DNA from: Luteibacter pinisoli
GTDB taxonomy: Bacteria; Pseudomonadota; Gammaproteobacteria; Xanthomonadales; Rhodanobacteraceae
NCBI RefSeq assembly: GCF_006385595.1
Contig: NZ_CP041046.1
Coordinates: 2,232,001 to 2,296,000, forward strand
Direction of reading: 5' to 3'
DNA length: 64,000 nt
The position numbers and the translations under genes are program-made. The first letter of the stretch is position 1. Each line of letters begins with the position of its first letter. The notes beneath the pieces were generated by a model, which worked only from the letters and a program-made list of their open reading frames with translations, did not search any database and was not told the origin of the DNA. Below, piece by piece: positions 15,794 to 24,087 of the stretch.

Positions 15794-18700
15794 ATGCGTT
15801 CGATGTTGTTTTTAGCTGTCGCGGCCTTCGTTGCGCCGCCAGCCTTCTCCGCCAGCCTGCCGCCACGAAGCGCGTGGCAGGCCAGCAGTTCGTCACAGCA
15901 GGTGCCGGCGCTTGCGCCGCCCCACGCTATCGACGGCGACGAAACCACTCGTTGGGGTGGTTCCTTCAGCCCGGGCCAGTGGTTCCAGGTGGACCTGGGC
16001 AAGGTCGCCCGCGTGGGCGGTGTGCGCATCCATTGGGATAGCGGGTTCGCGGCGTCGTATTCGATCCAGGTATCGACGGACGGCAAGACCTTCCGCCCCG
16101 TCTACACCGTGACGGATTCGCCGGGCGGCACTGAATACCTTGTCTTCCCTGCCACCGACGCGCGCTACGTGCGCCTGGCGGCACCCGCGCGCACGGCCGA
16201 CTGGGGCGTCTCGGTGTTCGAATTCGAGCCGATGGCCGCCGATGACGTCGCGACGATCAGCGGCCTCGCCGGCAAGGACGACGGCGCATCGCTCTGGGCC
16301 GATGGCCATCCGCGTGCCGTGGCTGGCAAGGGTGCCGAGCGTGACGTCGACATCCGCCTGCCCCACCCGCTCGATATCGCTGGTGTGGAAGTCCAGTGGG
16401 AAGGGCCGCGTGCCGGCGTTGAGCTGCAGTCGAAAGGCGCGAGCGGCCCATGGACCACGGTGGACAGCGACCCGGGCACGGCCGGCGATACGTCGTACCT
16501 CGCGGCCGCGGCGCCGTTCAAGGCCAGCGCCCTGCGCCTGAAGATCGCCGCCGGCGACGGCACGCCGACGATCAGGCGCCTGCGCTTCCTCGGCCCCGCA
16601 CGCATGATGACCGGGATGAAGCGCTACCAGGTGGCGGCCACGCGGGCGAATGCGTCGCTGTTTCCGTCCTCGCTGCACATGCAGCAGGTGTACTGGACGG
16701 ACGTGGGTGTGCCTGCCGGCTTGCAGAAGGCCATCTTCGACGAATACGGCGATATCGAACCCTTCAAGGGCGGCCCGCTCGTCCAGGCCATCTGGCGTGG
16801 CGCCGACGGCGCGGCACGCATCGCCGATAACGGCGAGCGCACGCACGCCCTGCGCGATCGCTGGAAGCCGATGCCCTCGGTCGGCTGGGCCGCGCAGCCA
16901 GGACTCGACGTCACCGCCGAGGCCTTTGCCGTGCAGGACGGCGCGCAGCCCGTGGTGCTGGTGCGCCATCGCCTCGTGAACCACGGCGCCGGCACGGTCG
17001 ATGGCCGCCTCTTCCTCGTCGTGCGCCCGATGCAGGTGAATCCGCCCTGGCAGAACGGCGGCCCCTCGCCGATCCACGACATCACCGTGGCCAGCGACGC
17101 CGTGGAGGTAAACGGCCGCACGTTGTTCACGCCGCTGACCCGGCCGGATGCCATGGGCGCGGCGCCCTTCGGCGACCATGGTGCGACCGAGATCACCCAG
17201 GCGATCGCCGCGGGCACCCTGCCCGCCGCCACCACGGCGACCGACGCCCAGGGCCTCGCCGCGGGCAGCCTCGCGTATGACGTCCACCTGGCGCCGCATG
17301 AGCAGCGCGACGTCGTCATCGCCTTCCCGCTGGGCACCACGCCGGCGAACGCGGACGGTTCGTTGCCCGCACCGCCGCCGATCGACCGCAAGCGCATCAG
17401 CGCGGATGCCTTCGATGCGCTCGCCGGCCAGGTCGCGGCCGAGTGGCAGAAGCGCCTGGGTAGCGTCGGCCTCTCGCTACCCGACGAATCCCTGGTCGAC
17501 ATCCTGCGATCGCAGGCGGCGTACATGCTGGTCAACCAGACCGGCCACGCGATGCAGGCCGGCCCGCGCAACTACAACCGTTCCTTCATCCGCGACGGCG
17601 CGGCCACGGCGTCGATCCTGCTGCGCATGGGCGAGGTCAAGACCGCGCGTGATTACCTCGACTGGTACGCCAGCCATGCCGTCCACGAGAACGGCCTGGT
17701 CTCGCCGATCCTCAACGCCGACGGCACGGTGAATCGCGGCTTTGGCTCGGATATCGAGTACGACAGCCAGGGCGAATTCATCAACCTCGTCGCGGATGTC
17801 GCCCGCTTCGGCGGCGGCCCTGAATCCGTCCGTGCCTACCTGCCGAAGGTACGCGCGGCCATGCACTTCATGCAGGAACTGCGCGAACGGACCATGGTGC
17901 CGGGCTACCTCGCCGACCTGCCCGCGGCACAGCGTTTCCACGGCATCATCGCGCCCTCGATCAGCCACGAAGGCTATTCCAGCCCGACCCACAGCTACTG
18001 GGACGATTGGTGGGCGCTGAAGGGCTGGCACGACGGTGCATGGCTGGCCGACCAGTGGGGTGACAAGGAACTGGCCGCCTACGCACGCACCCAGTATGCC
18101 GCGCTGCGCGAGTCCGTCGGCGCCTCGATCCGCGCCACGATGGCGTGGAAGGGCGTGGATACCATCCCCGCCGCGGCGGATCTCGGAGATGGCGACCCCA
18201 CCAGCGTCTCGATCGCGCTGGACCCGGCGGGGCAGATGGACGTGCTACCGCATGACGCACTGGTCACCACGTTCGACCGTTACCTGGCCGACGTGCGCAA
18301 GCGCGAGCAGCCGGGCGAACTGTTTGCGTACACGCCGTACGAACTGCGCAACGTGCTGACCTACGTGTATCTCAACCGCCCGGCCGATGCGGCCGAGCTG
18401 TTGAACATCGTCGTCCGCGACCGTCGCCCGCCGGAATGGAACATGTGGGCCGAAGTCGTCCATTCGCGCCTGCGCCACCCCGGCTACCTCGGCGACATGC
18501 CGCATACCTGGATCGGCGCCGAATACGCGCGCCTGCTGTTCGGCATGCTGATGCGTGAAGCCGACGACGGCCTGTACCTGCTGCCGGGCGCGCCGCCGGC
18601 ATGGGTCGCCGGCGATGGCCTGACGGTGTCGAAGCTGCCGGTGGCGTACGGCGTGCTGACGATGGCGGCACGCCGCCAGGGCGACACCCTGGACGTCACG

Positions 18701-18865
18701 CTCGACAAGGGCATCCGCGCCGATACCCCGGTGCGGGTGTTCTGGCCGTCGCGCGTGAAGCCTGCGCGCGTGCTGGTCGACGGCAAACCGGCGAAAGCCT
18801 GGGACGCGGACGGCATCCATCTGGACCACCCGTTCCACACCCTCAAGGCCACGTTCACGCCCTGA
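15794..18865 (+). CDS. Secreted F5/8-type C domain protein with six-hairpin glycosidase domain
   Basis: A 1023-residue protein with signal peptide MRSMLFLAVAAFVAPPAFSA. Residues ~25-150 form an F5/8 type C (discoidin, CBM32-like) domain (AIDGDETTRWGG, FQVDLGKVARVGGVRIHW, ARYVRL), and a second beta-sandwich follows. The C-terminal half (about 540-960) is an alpha/alpha-barrel glycosidase fold: NYNRSFIRDGA, NGLVSPILNADGTVNRGFGSDIEYDSQGEF is recognised only as the glucoamylase/GH15-like layout with many Trp, Asp and Glu. The exact GH family and substrate are not identified. Start chosen for GGAGG 6 nt upstream. It faces away from the GH43 gene and likely works with it on an extracellular glycan. 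Confidence 0.8.
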   Translation: MRSMLFLAVAAFVAPPAFSASLPPRSAWQASSSSQQVPALAPPHAIDGDETTRWGGSFSPGQWFQVDLGKVARVGGVRIHWDSGFAASYSIQVSTDGKTFRPVYTVTDSPGGTEYLVFPATDARYVRLAAPARTADWGVSVFEFEPMAADDVATISGLAGKDDGASLWADGHPRAVAGKGAERDVDIRLPHPLDIAGVEVQWEGPRAGVELQSKGASGPWTTVDSDPGTAGDTSYLAAAAPFKASALRLKIAAGDGTPTIRRLRFLGPARMMTGMKRYQVAATRANASLFPSSLHMQQVYWTDVGVPAGLQKAIFDEYGDIEPFKGGPLVQAIWRGADGAARIADNGERTHALRDRWKPMPSVGWAAQPGLDVTAEAFAVQDGAQPVVLVRHRLVNHGAGTVDGRLFLVVRPMQVNPPWQNGGPSPIHDITVASDAVEVNGRTLFTPLTRPDAMGAAPFGDHGATEITQAIAAGTLPAATTATDAQGLAAGSLAYDVHLAPHEQRDVVIAFPLGTTPANADGSLPAPPPIDRKRISADAFDALAGQVAAEWQKRLGSVGLSLPDESLVDILRSQAAYMLVNQTGHAMQAGPRNYNRSFIRDGAATASILLRMGEVKTARDYLDWYASHAVHENGLVSPILNADGTVNRGFGSDIEYDSQGEFINLVADVARFGGGPESVRAYLPKVRAAMHFMQELRERTMVPGYLADLPAAQRFHGIIAPSISHEGYSSPTHSYWDDWWALKGWHDGAWLADQWGDKELAAYARTQYAALRESVGASIRATMAWKGVDTIPAAADLGDGDPTSVSIALDPAGQMDVLPHDALVTTFDRYLADVRKREQPGELFAYTPYELRNVLTYVYLNRPADAAELLNIVVRDRRPPEWNMWAEVVHSRLRHPGYLGDMPHTWIGAEYARLLFGMLMREADDGLYLLPGAPPAWVAGDGLTVSKLPVAYGVLTMAARRQGDTLDVTLDKGIRADTPVRVFWPSRVKPARVLVDGKPAKAWDADGIHLDHPFHTLKATFTP

Positions 18866-18872
18866 GCCAACG

Positions 18873-20426
18873 CTACGCGGCTTTCTTCGGACCGCCGCGT
18901 AGCGGGACATCGCGCAGGAACCACGCCAGGCAGAAGCCCAGGAACACGATCACCGCGGCGACGTGGTAGACCACGTGCAGGGAGGCACCGAAGGCGTGGA
19001 TGAACTTCGCATGCAGGTCCGGCGGCATCTTCGCCACCATGTCCGGCGCGAACGTGCGCGGCCCCATGGCGCTGGCAGGGATGTCGTCGGCCATGCGCGA
19101 TTGCAGGCCCTGCGTGAACAGCGCGCCGAACACCGATACACCGATCGAGCCGCCGATCGAACGGAACAGCGTGACGCCCGAGGTGGCCACGCCCATGTAC
19201 TTCGCATCCATGCTGTTCTGTGCGGCAAGGATCAGCACCTGCATCACCATGCCGATGCCCAGGCCCAGCAGGCCGGCATAACCATAGATCAGGTACAGCG
19301 GATCCTCGTCGCCGACGCTGCCCAGCAGCATCAGCGCCACGGCGCCGATGAACGTACCGATGATCGGGAACATGCGGTAACGGCCGATCTTGCTGATCAC
19401 GCGGCCGGCGACGATCGAGCTGACCAGCACGCCGCCCATCAGCGGCAGCAGCTGCATGCCGGCGCCTGTGGGCGAGACGCCCTTCACCACCTGCAGGTAC
19501 AGCGGCAGGTAGGTCGTGGAGCCGAACAACGCGGTGCCGATGAAGAAACCGATAAGGCTGCACAGCACGAAGGTGCGGTGGCGAAACAGGTGCAGCGGGA
19601 TGATCGGCTCGCTGGCGTGGCGTTCCTCATAGATGAAGCCGGCAACGGACACCAGGCCCATCAGCAGGATCGCCCACAGCTCCACCGAATCCCACGGCAG
19701 GCGGCTGCCGCCCTCGGTGGTGAACAGGATGATGCAGCTCAGCGCCGTCGCCAGGAACGCGGCGCCAAACCAGTCGATGGCGTGCTTCACATGGCGCGTG
19801 TGCGGATGGAAGACGGCCGCGATCACCAGCAGGCAGAGGATGCCCAGCGGCAGGTTCACGTAGAAGATCCAGCGCCACGAGAGGTGGTCCACCATGAAAC
19901 CACCCAGCAACGGGCCGATCACGGTCGCGAGGCCGTATACGCCACCGAACAGGCCCTGGTAGCGGCCGCGCTCGGCCGGCGGGATTACATCGCCGATGGC
20001 CGCCATGGTGATGACCAGCAGGCCACCGCCACCCAGGCCCTGCAGCGCGCGCATCAGGATCAGCATGGTCATGTCCTGTGCCATGCCGCACAGGATCGAG
20101 CCGATCAGGAAGATGACGATGGCCGTCTGCAGCACGATCTTCCGGCCAAACAGATCGCCGAACTTTCCGTACAGCGGTACCACGACGGTCGAGGTCAGCA
20201 GATAGGCGGTGACCACCCACGAGAGCTGGCTGAGGCCGCCCAGCTCGCCCACGATGGTGGGTAGCGCGGTGGAAACGATGGTCTGGTCGAGGGCGGCGAG
20301 CAGCATCACCAGCATCAGCGCCGGGAATAGCAGCTTCAGTGACGGCTGCTGGGGCACGGGGGCCAGGCTGGGCTCGACCACGCCGGCGGGTGTCTCGGCG
20401 GGTTCAGGGCGGTGGACGGCATTCAC
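18873..20426 (-). CDS. DHA2-family multidrug efflux MFS transporter
   Basis: A 517-residue, 14-helix drug:proton antiporter of the EmrB/QacA type. Motif C-like GPLLGGFMVDHLSWRWIFYVNLP and motif D1 LDQTIVSTALPTI are diagnostic of the DHA2 family; motif A is GKFGDLFGRK. The C-terminus is a short basic tail. Such pumps export cationic and hydrophobic toxicants from the inner membrane. The divergent TetR gene starts 93 bp away, and the AT-rich palindrome between them is the probable operator. No membrane-fusion (EmrA) partner is adjacent. Confidence 0.92.
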   Translation of the reverse strand: MNAVHRPEPAETPAGVVEPSLAPVPQQPSLKLLFPALMLVMLLAALDQTIVSTALPTIVGELGGLSQLSWVVTAYLLTSTVVVPLYGKFGDLFGRKIVLQTAIVIFLIGSILCGMAQDMTMLILMRALQGLGGGGLLVITMAAIGDVIPPAERGRYQGLFGGVYGLATVIGPLLGGFMVDHLSWRWIFYVNLPLGILCLLVIAAVFHPHTRHVKHAIDWFGAAFLATALSCIILFTTEGGSRLPWDSVELWAILLMGLVSVAGFIYEERHASEPIIPLHLFRHRTFVLCSLIGFFIGTALFGSTTYLPLYLQVVKGVSPTGAGMQLLPLMGGVLVSSIVAGRVISKIGRYRMFPIIGTFIGAVALMLLGSVGDEDPLYLIYGYAGLLGLGIGMVMQVLILAAQNSMDAKYMGVATSGVTLFRSIGGSIGVSVFGALFTQGLQSRMADDIPASAMGPRTFAPDMVAKMPPDLHAKFIHAFGASLHVVYHVAAVIVFLGFCLAWFLRDVPLRGGPKKAA

Positions 20427-20444
20427 GCGGGGTGGGCCTGTAAA

Positions 20445-20464
20445 TTAATTAAGTCGTCAGTTAA
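20445..20464. promoter_or_regulatory. Candidate TetR operator between MFS pump and its regulator
   Basis: An imperfect inverted repeat, TTAATTAA-gtcg-TCAGTTAA, lies in the only AT-rich part of the 93-bp divergent gap, followed by AGTTAATATATG, which may hold a -10 for one of the genes. A TetR regulator bound here would block both promoters. Inference from position and symmetry. Confidence 0.45.
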
Positions 20465-20519
20465 TATATGCGGCATTGGGTCGCAAGGCAACCGCCCGCC
20501 ATCGTGCTATTCATCCGCC

Positions 20520-21200
20520 ATGAGTACTTCCGACACCGTTAGCCCCCCGAAACCGCGCCGTGGCCGGCCGCCGGGCCGCCCGCAAGGCGCCGCCGATGGC
20601 ACCGACCAGCGCAAGCGCCTGGTCGAGATCGCCCTCGCCCTGTACGCCAGGTACGGCTACGCCGGCACCACCCTGGCCGCGATCGCCCGGGCCGCCGACA
20701 TGACCCCGGCCGCCGTCCACTACTACTTCAAGACCCGCGAGCAGCTGTTCGACGAGATCCACGAGGCGCATATCGCGCCCATGCGCACCCGCGTCGAGGC
20801 GATCTTCCATGAGCACGCGGGCGATCCGGTGTCGGCCTTCGTGAAGGTGGCCGAGCGTTTCGTCGAGGTGGCCGAGGAGCACGGCTGGATCGCGCCGGTG
20901 TTCTTTGGCGACCTGCTTACCGAAAGCCAGAGCTTCCGCAAACACGTGCGCAAGAAGGTGGACTACAAGACCCAGGCCGCCTTCAATGACCGCATCCGCC
21001 AGTGGCAGGCCGACGGCCTGTTGAACCCCGGGCTCGAACCGTCACTGGTGATGCCGTCGATCATGTCGCTGACCATGCTGTTCATGGCCGCGCGGCGCAA
21101 ATGGAAGGATGACCCGATCCGCAAGGACATCGACCGCGAGACAATCCGCCGCCACGCCATGGCCCTGCTCGGCCACGGGCTCGGGCCGGGGAAGGCGTAG
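20520..21200 (+). CDS. TetR/AcrR family regulator of the DHA2 pump
   Basis: A 226-residue regulator. After a basic, Pro/Arg-rich N-terminal arm (RRGRPPGRPQG) comes a TetR HTH at about 37-83: ALALYARYGYAGTTLAAIARAADMTPAAVHYYFKTREQLF. The C-terminal domain, with FFGDLLTESQSFRKHVR, would bind the ligand. Its position back to back with an efflux pump indicates a local repressor released by the pump's substrate. The ATG at 20520 fits the usual N-terminal arm; the frame is open upstream through the promoter region. Confidence 0.9.
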   Translation: MSTSDTVSPPKPRRGRPPGRPQGAADGTDQRKRLVEIALALYARYGYAGTTLAAIARAADMTPAAVHYYFKTREQLFDEIHEAHIAPMRTRVEAIFHEHAGDPVSAFVKVAERFVEVAEEHGWIAPVFFGDLLTESQSFRKHVRKKVDYKTQAAFNDRIRQWQADGLLNPGLEPSLVMPSIMSLTMLFMAARRKWKDDPIRKDIDRETIRRHAMALLGHGLGPGKA

Positions 21201-21229
21201 AATCAGCGTTTTGATCGTGGAGCGGCGCC

Positions 21230-21880
21230 TTGGCCTTCCCCTTTTCCCTCGTCATCTTCGACCTCGACGGCACGCTGGTGGACAGCGCGGCGGACATCGC
21301 CGAGTCCGTCAACCGCACGCTCAGTGACTGGCGCTTGCCAACGTATGACGTGGCGCAGATCACCGGCTGGATCGGCGAAGGCTCGCGGCAGCTGATCACG
21401 TATGCCTTCCGCGATGCAGGAAGCGATGCCGACATCGACGACGTGATGCCGGGATTCCTCGAGCATTACGCCGAGACCGCGCTGGATGCCGTCGTGTACG
21501 ACGGCGTGCGCGAGACGCTCGCCGCGCTCCACGCCCAGGGCGTGAAGCTGGCCGTCTGCACGAACAAGAACGAAGAGTTCGTGCGGCCCCTGCTCGACGC
21601 GCGCGGCCTCAGCCCCTACATCGACGGCATCACCGGTGGTAACACGCTGCCCGAGCGCAAACCGAGCGGCGTACCGCTCAAATACCTTGCCCAGCAAGCC
21701 GGCGTGCCGCTGGACAAGGTCCTCATGGTCGGCGATTCCGAGAGCGACATGCTGGCCGCGCGCGACGCGGGCGTGCCGTATGTGCTGGTGACCTACGGCT
21801 ACCCGAAGACGCTGGACGTGCGCAACGCGGGTGCCCTTGCCGTCATCGACCGCATGCCGGCACTGCTCGACCTGCATTAA
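21230..21880 (+). CDS. gph: Phosphoglycolate phosphatase (HAD superfamily)
   Basis: A 216-residue HAD hydrolase: motif I FDLDGTLVDS (nucleophile Asp11 and acid Asp13), motif II CTNKNEEF, motif III Lys in ERKPSGVPL, and motif IV MVGDSESDMLAARDAG. Length and cap type match Gph, which dephosphorylates 2-phosphoglycolate formed in DNA repair. The start is TTG with GGAG about 8 nt upstream; no better ATG exists. The stop codon overlaps that of the convergent serine hydrolase gene by TTAA. Confidence 0.85.
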   Translation: MAFPFSLVIFDLDGTLVDSAADIAESVNRTLSDWRLPTYDVAQITGWIGEGSRQLITYAFRDAGSDADIDDVMPGFLEHYAETALDAVVYDGVRETLAALHAQGVKLAVCTNKNEEFVRPLLDARGLSPYIDGITGGNTLPERKPSGVPLKYLAQQAGVPLDKVLMVGDSESDMLAARDAGVPYVLVTYGYPKTLDVRNAGALAVIDRMPALLDLH

Positions 21881-23247
21881 CGGTAGGCGTCGATCGCCGC
21901 TTTGATCAGGGCGACATCGTCTTCGATGCCGTAGCTCGGCGGCGCGGAGTAACCGAAGCGCGTGATCACCAGGTGCTCGGACGGCACGATGTAGATGCGC
22001 TGGCCCAGCGTGCCGCTGGCGTAGAAGCCATCCTTCGGAAAGCCGCCATCGACGCGGTGCCGGGCGACATCGCTCGGCCCGTCATTGGTCCAGAAGCCGG
22101 CGCCGTAGGGCGCGCCCAGGGCCGAGGTACGCGACCAGCCCACCCACCCTTCCGGGAGCAGGCGCGTGCCATCGGGTGCCTTGCCGTCGTTGAGGTACAG
22201 CAAGCCGAAGCGGGCGTAGTTGCGTGCGCTGGTGTACACGTAGGTGGAACCGACGAACGTGCCCTGCCCGTCGAACTCCATGGTGACGTCGCCCATGTGC
22301 ATGGGCTCGAACAGGCGTTTGCGCGCGAACTCGCGCAGGCCCGCCGGGCCACCGCCGACCTGCTCGCCGATCAGGCGGTCGAGCAGCAGCGTGTCGCCCG
22401 AGGTGTACTCGAAGGTCTTGCCGGGCGCTTCCTTCGCGGGCTGTAGCGCGGTATAGCCGGCCATGTCGCCATGCAGGAACTCCATCTTCGCCACGAAGCT
22501 GAAGGGTGATTCCGCTTCGTCGGCATCCAGCCCGCTCTGCATGCGCATGAGGTCCTCGATGGTGATCTTCGCGCGCGGGTCGCCGGGCTGGCGCCATTCC
22601 GGCGCGTTGAGCGGCTGCTTTACGTCCACCTTGCCGTCGGCGGCCAGCATGCCAAGGAAGGCATTGGTGAACGACTTCGCCACCGAGAAGCTGATCAGCG
22701 GCGAATGGATGCCCACGCCTGGCGCGTAACGTTCGGCGACCACCTTGCCGTCCTTCACGATCACGACGGCCTTCACCACCTTGGGGGCGCCACCCGCGTG
22801 CTCGGCGAACACCTGGTCGAGGGCCGCGGTGACGGTGGGCTTGTCGCTGGTGACCAGCGTGGCCGGCGCGAAGCCGTCATCGACATCAGCCACCATCCGT
22901 GTGTCGGGCACCAGCGGTACGTTACCCGGCAGGTCGAGGCGGCAGCCGTAGCCGGGTGTGTAGGTGGCCGTGGCCAGGGTCGAAACGAGGCCGTCGACGG
23001 CCACGCGGCCCTGCGTGCGGTCGACATGGGCGGTGAGCAGGCCGGCCCCGGCCTTGCCCAGGACGGGCGTGACGAGTTCGCGGAAGATCGCATCCGGGGC
23101 CTGCCCGCCGACGAAGGTCATCGTGCAGACGTGGTGGGCGGCGACGCCCGCGCCAAGGCGCAAGGCCTGGTCAGGACGGACGAGGGCCCAGGCGGTGCCG
23201 GTCAGGGCAAGGGCGATGGCGGACGCGATGAGGGCTTTTCTACGCAT
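21877..23247 (-). CDS. Secreted beta-lactamase-family serine hydrolase
   Basis: A 456-residue class C beta-lactamase/esterase-like serine hydrolase with an N-terminal signal segment (MRRKALIASAIALALTGTAWA). The catalytic motif SxxK is S188-V-A-K191; the second motif appears as YTSG (Tyr of Y-x-S/N), and a carbohydrate-free C-terminus contains GxxGQRIYIVPSEHLVITRFG. Members include 6-aminohexanoate dimer hydrolase-like and EstB-like esterases, so the substrate is open; an antibiotic-resistance role is not indicated. The ATG at 23247 has GGAG 8 nt upstream and is preferred to an upstream in-frame start. Confidence 0.87.
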   Translation of the reverse strand: MRRKALIASAIALALTGTAWALVRPDQALRLGAGVAAHHVCTMTFVGGQAPDAIFRELVTPVLGKAGAGLLTAHVDRTQGRVAVDGLVSTLATATYTPGYGCRLDLPGNVPLVPDTRMVADVDDGFAPATLVTSDKPTVTAALDQVFAEHAGGAPKVVKAVVIVKDGKVVAERYAPGVGIHSPLISFSVAKSFTNAFLGMLAADGKVDVKQPLNAPEWRQPGDPRAKITIEDLMRMQSGLDADEAESPFSFVAKMEFLHGDMAGYTALQPAKEAPGKTFEYTSGDTLLLDRLIGEQVGGGPAGLREFARKRLFEPMHMGDVTMEFDGQGTFVGSTYVYTSARNYARFGLLYLNDGKAPDGTRLLPEGWVGWSRTSALGAPYGAGFWTNDGPSDVARHRVDGGFPKDGFYASGTLGQRIYIVPSEHLVITRFGYSAPPSYGIEDDVALIKAAIDAYR

Positions 23248-23318
23248 GGCGGGGGCTCCGTGGTGTGGGAGCCAGTCTCCTGCGCAAGACACCCGCCGCG
23301 AGGCGCCGCTGGGACGAA

Positions 23319-23334
23319 CCCCGGCAAGCCGGGG
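23319..23334. repeat. GC-rich perfect palindrome between serine hydrolase and LytTR genes
   Basis: CCCCGGCaaGCCGGGG is flanked on both sides by GACGAA-like sequence (GGGACGAAC before, GGGGACGAAAG after). There is no T-tract, so it is not a classic terminator. It resembles a short extragenic palindrome of the REP type, but I see no second copy in this window. Confidence 0.4.
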
Positions 23335-23343
23335 ACGAAAGCC

Positions 23344-24087
23344 CTACAACGCCCCGGGCATCCCCGCATCGGCGTACCGTTTGGTCCACGTCACCCGGCT
23401 GCCGTCTGTCAGGATGAGGCGCTTCTCGCCGTCCGGCCAGGGCTGCACGGCCACGATGGCCTCGAGCCGGACCACCGTGGAACGGTTCACCCGCACGAAG
23501 CGCGACGGGTGCAGGCGCGCCTGCATGGCGTCCAGCGTGCCACGCAGGCGGCGTGGCGTACCGGCCACGTACACATCGAGGTAGTTGCGATCGGATTCGA
23601 TCCGGTCCACGCGATCCAGCGGCACCAGCTCCGCGGCATCGCCTGACGGCAACAGCAGCCGCTCAAGGTAATGCGCCGGCGCCGGCAGGTCGCCCAGCAG
23701 GCCATCGAGGCGAGGCGCCGAAGGAACGATGCGCTCACTGAGCCGGCGCAACGTACGCGCGAAGCGATCGGGGCCCACCGGCTTCATCAGGTAATCGAAC
23801 GCATGCACCTCGAACGCGCGTACCGCCTGGTCGTCGTGGGCGGTAACGAAGACGACTTCCGCCGGCAGCGGCTCACCCAGCGCCTGGAGCACGCCGAAGC
23901 CGTCCATGCCCGGCATCGAGATGTCGAGGAACACCACGTCCGGACGCAGCTTATGCACGAGCGCGACGGCCGAGGGACCATCCGACGCTTCGCCAACCCA
24001 GAGCACGGCATCGCCCTCGGCCAGGTAGCGGCGAAGCTTCGCCCGTGCGGGCGCCTCGTCGTCGATGACGACGGCACGCAAGGTCAT
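23344..24087 (-). CDS. LytTR-type response regulator
   Basis: A 247-residue response regulator. Receiver domain 1-120 with acidic residues Asp9/Asp10, phosphoacceptor Asp55 in VVFLDISMPG and Lys in YLMKPVG. The C-terminal LytTR DNA-binding domain (about 150-245) contains DRIESDRNYLDVYV and RVNRSTVVRLEAI. It belongs to the AlgR/LytR/YehT group. The ATG at 24087 overlaps the stop of the histidine kinase gene upstream (ATGA), so the two are translated together. Confidence 0.92.
   Translation of the reverse strand: MTLRAVVIDDEAPARAKLRRYLAEGDAVLWVGEASDGPSAVALVHKLRPDVVFLDISMPGMDGFGVLQALGEPLPAEVVFVTAHDDQAVRAFEVHAFDYLMKPVGPDRFARTLRRLSERIVPSAPRLDGLLGDLPAPAHYLERLLLPSGDAAELVPLDRVDRIESDRNYLDVYVAGTPRRLRGTLDAMQARLHPSRFVRVNRSTVVRLEAIVAVQPWPDGEKRLILTDGSRVTWTKRYADAGMPGAL

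Noticed and set aside
21877..23247. Beta-lactamase conferring antibiotic resistance
   Set aside because: SxxK is present, but the second motif is YTSG and the C-terminus differs from true class C beta-lactamases; the general serine hydrolase call is safer.
23319..23334. Intrinsic terminator for the LytTR gene
   Set aside because: Strong stem but no T-tract on either strand; kept only as a palindrome.
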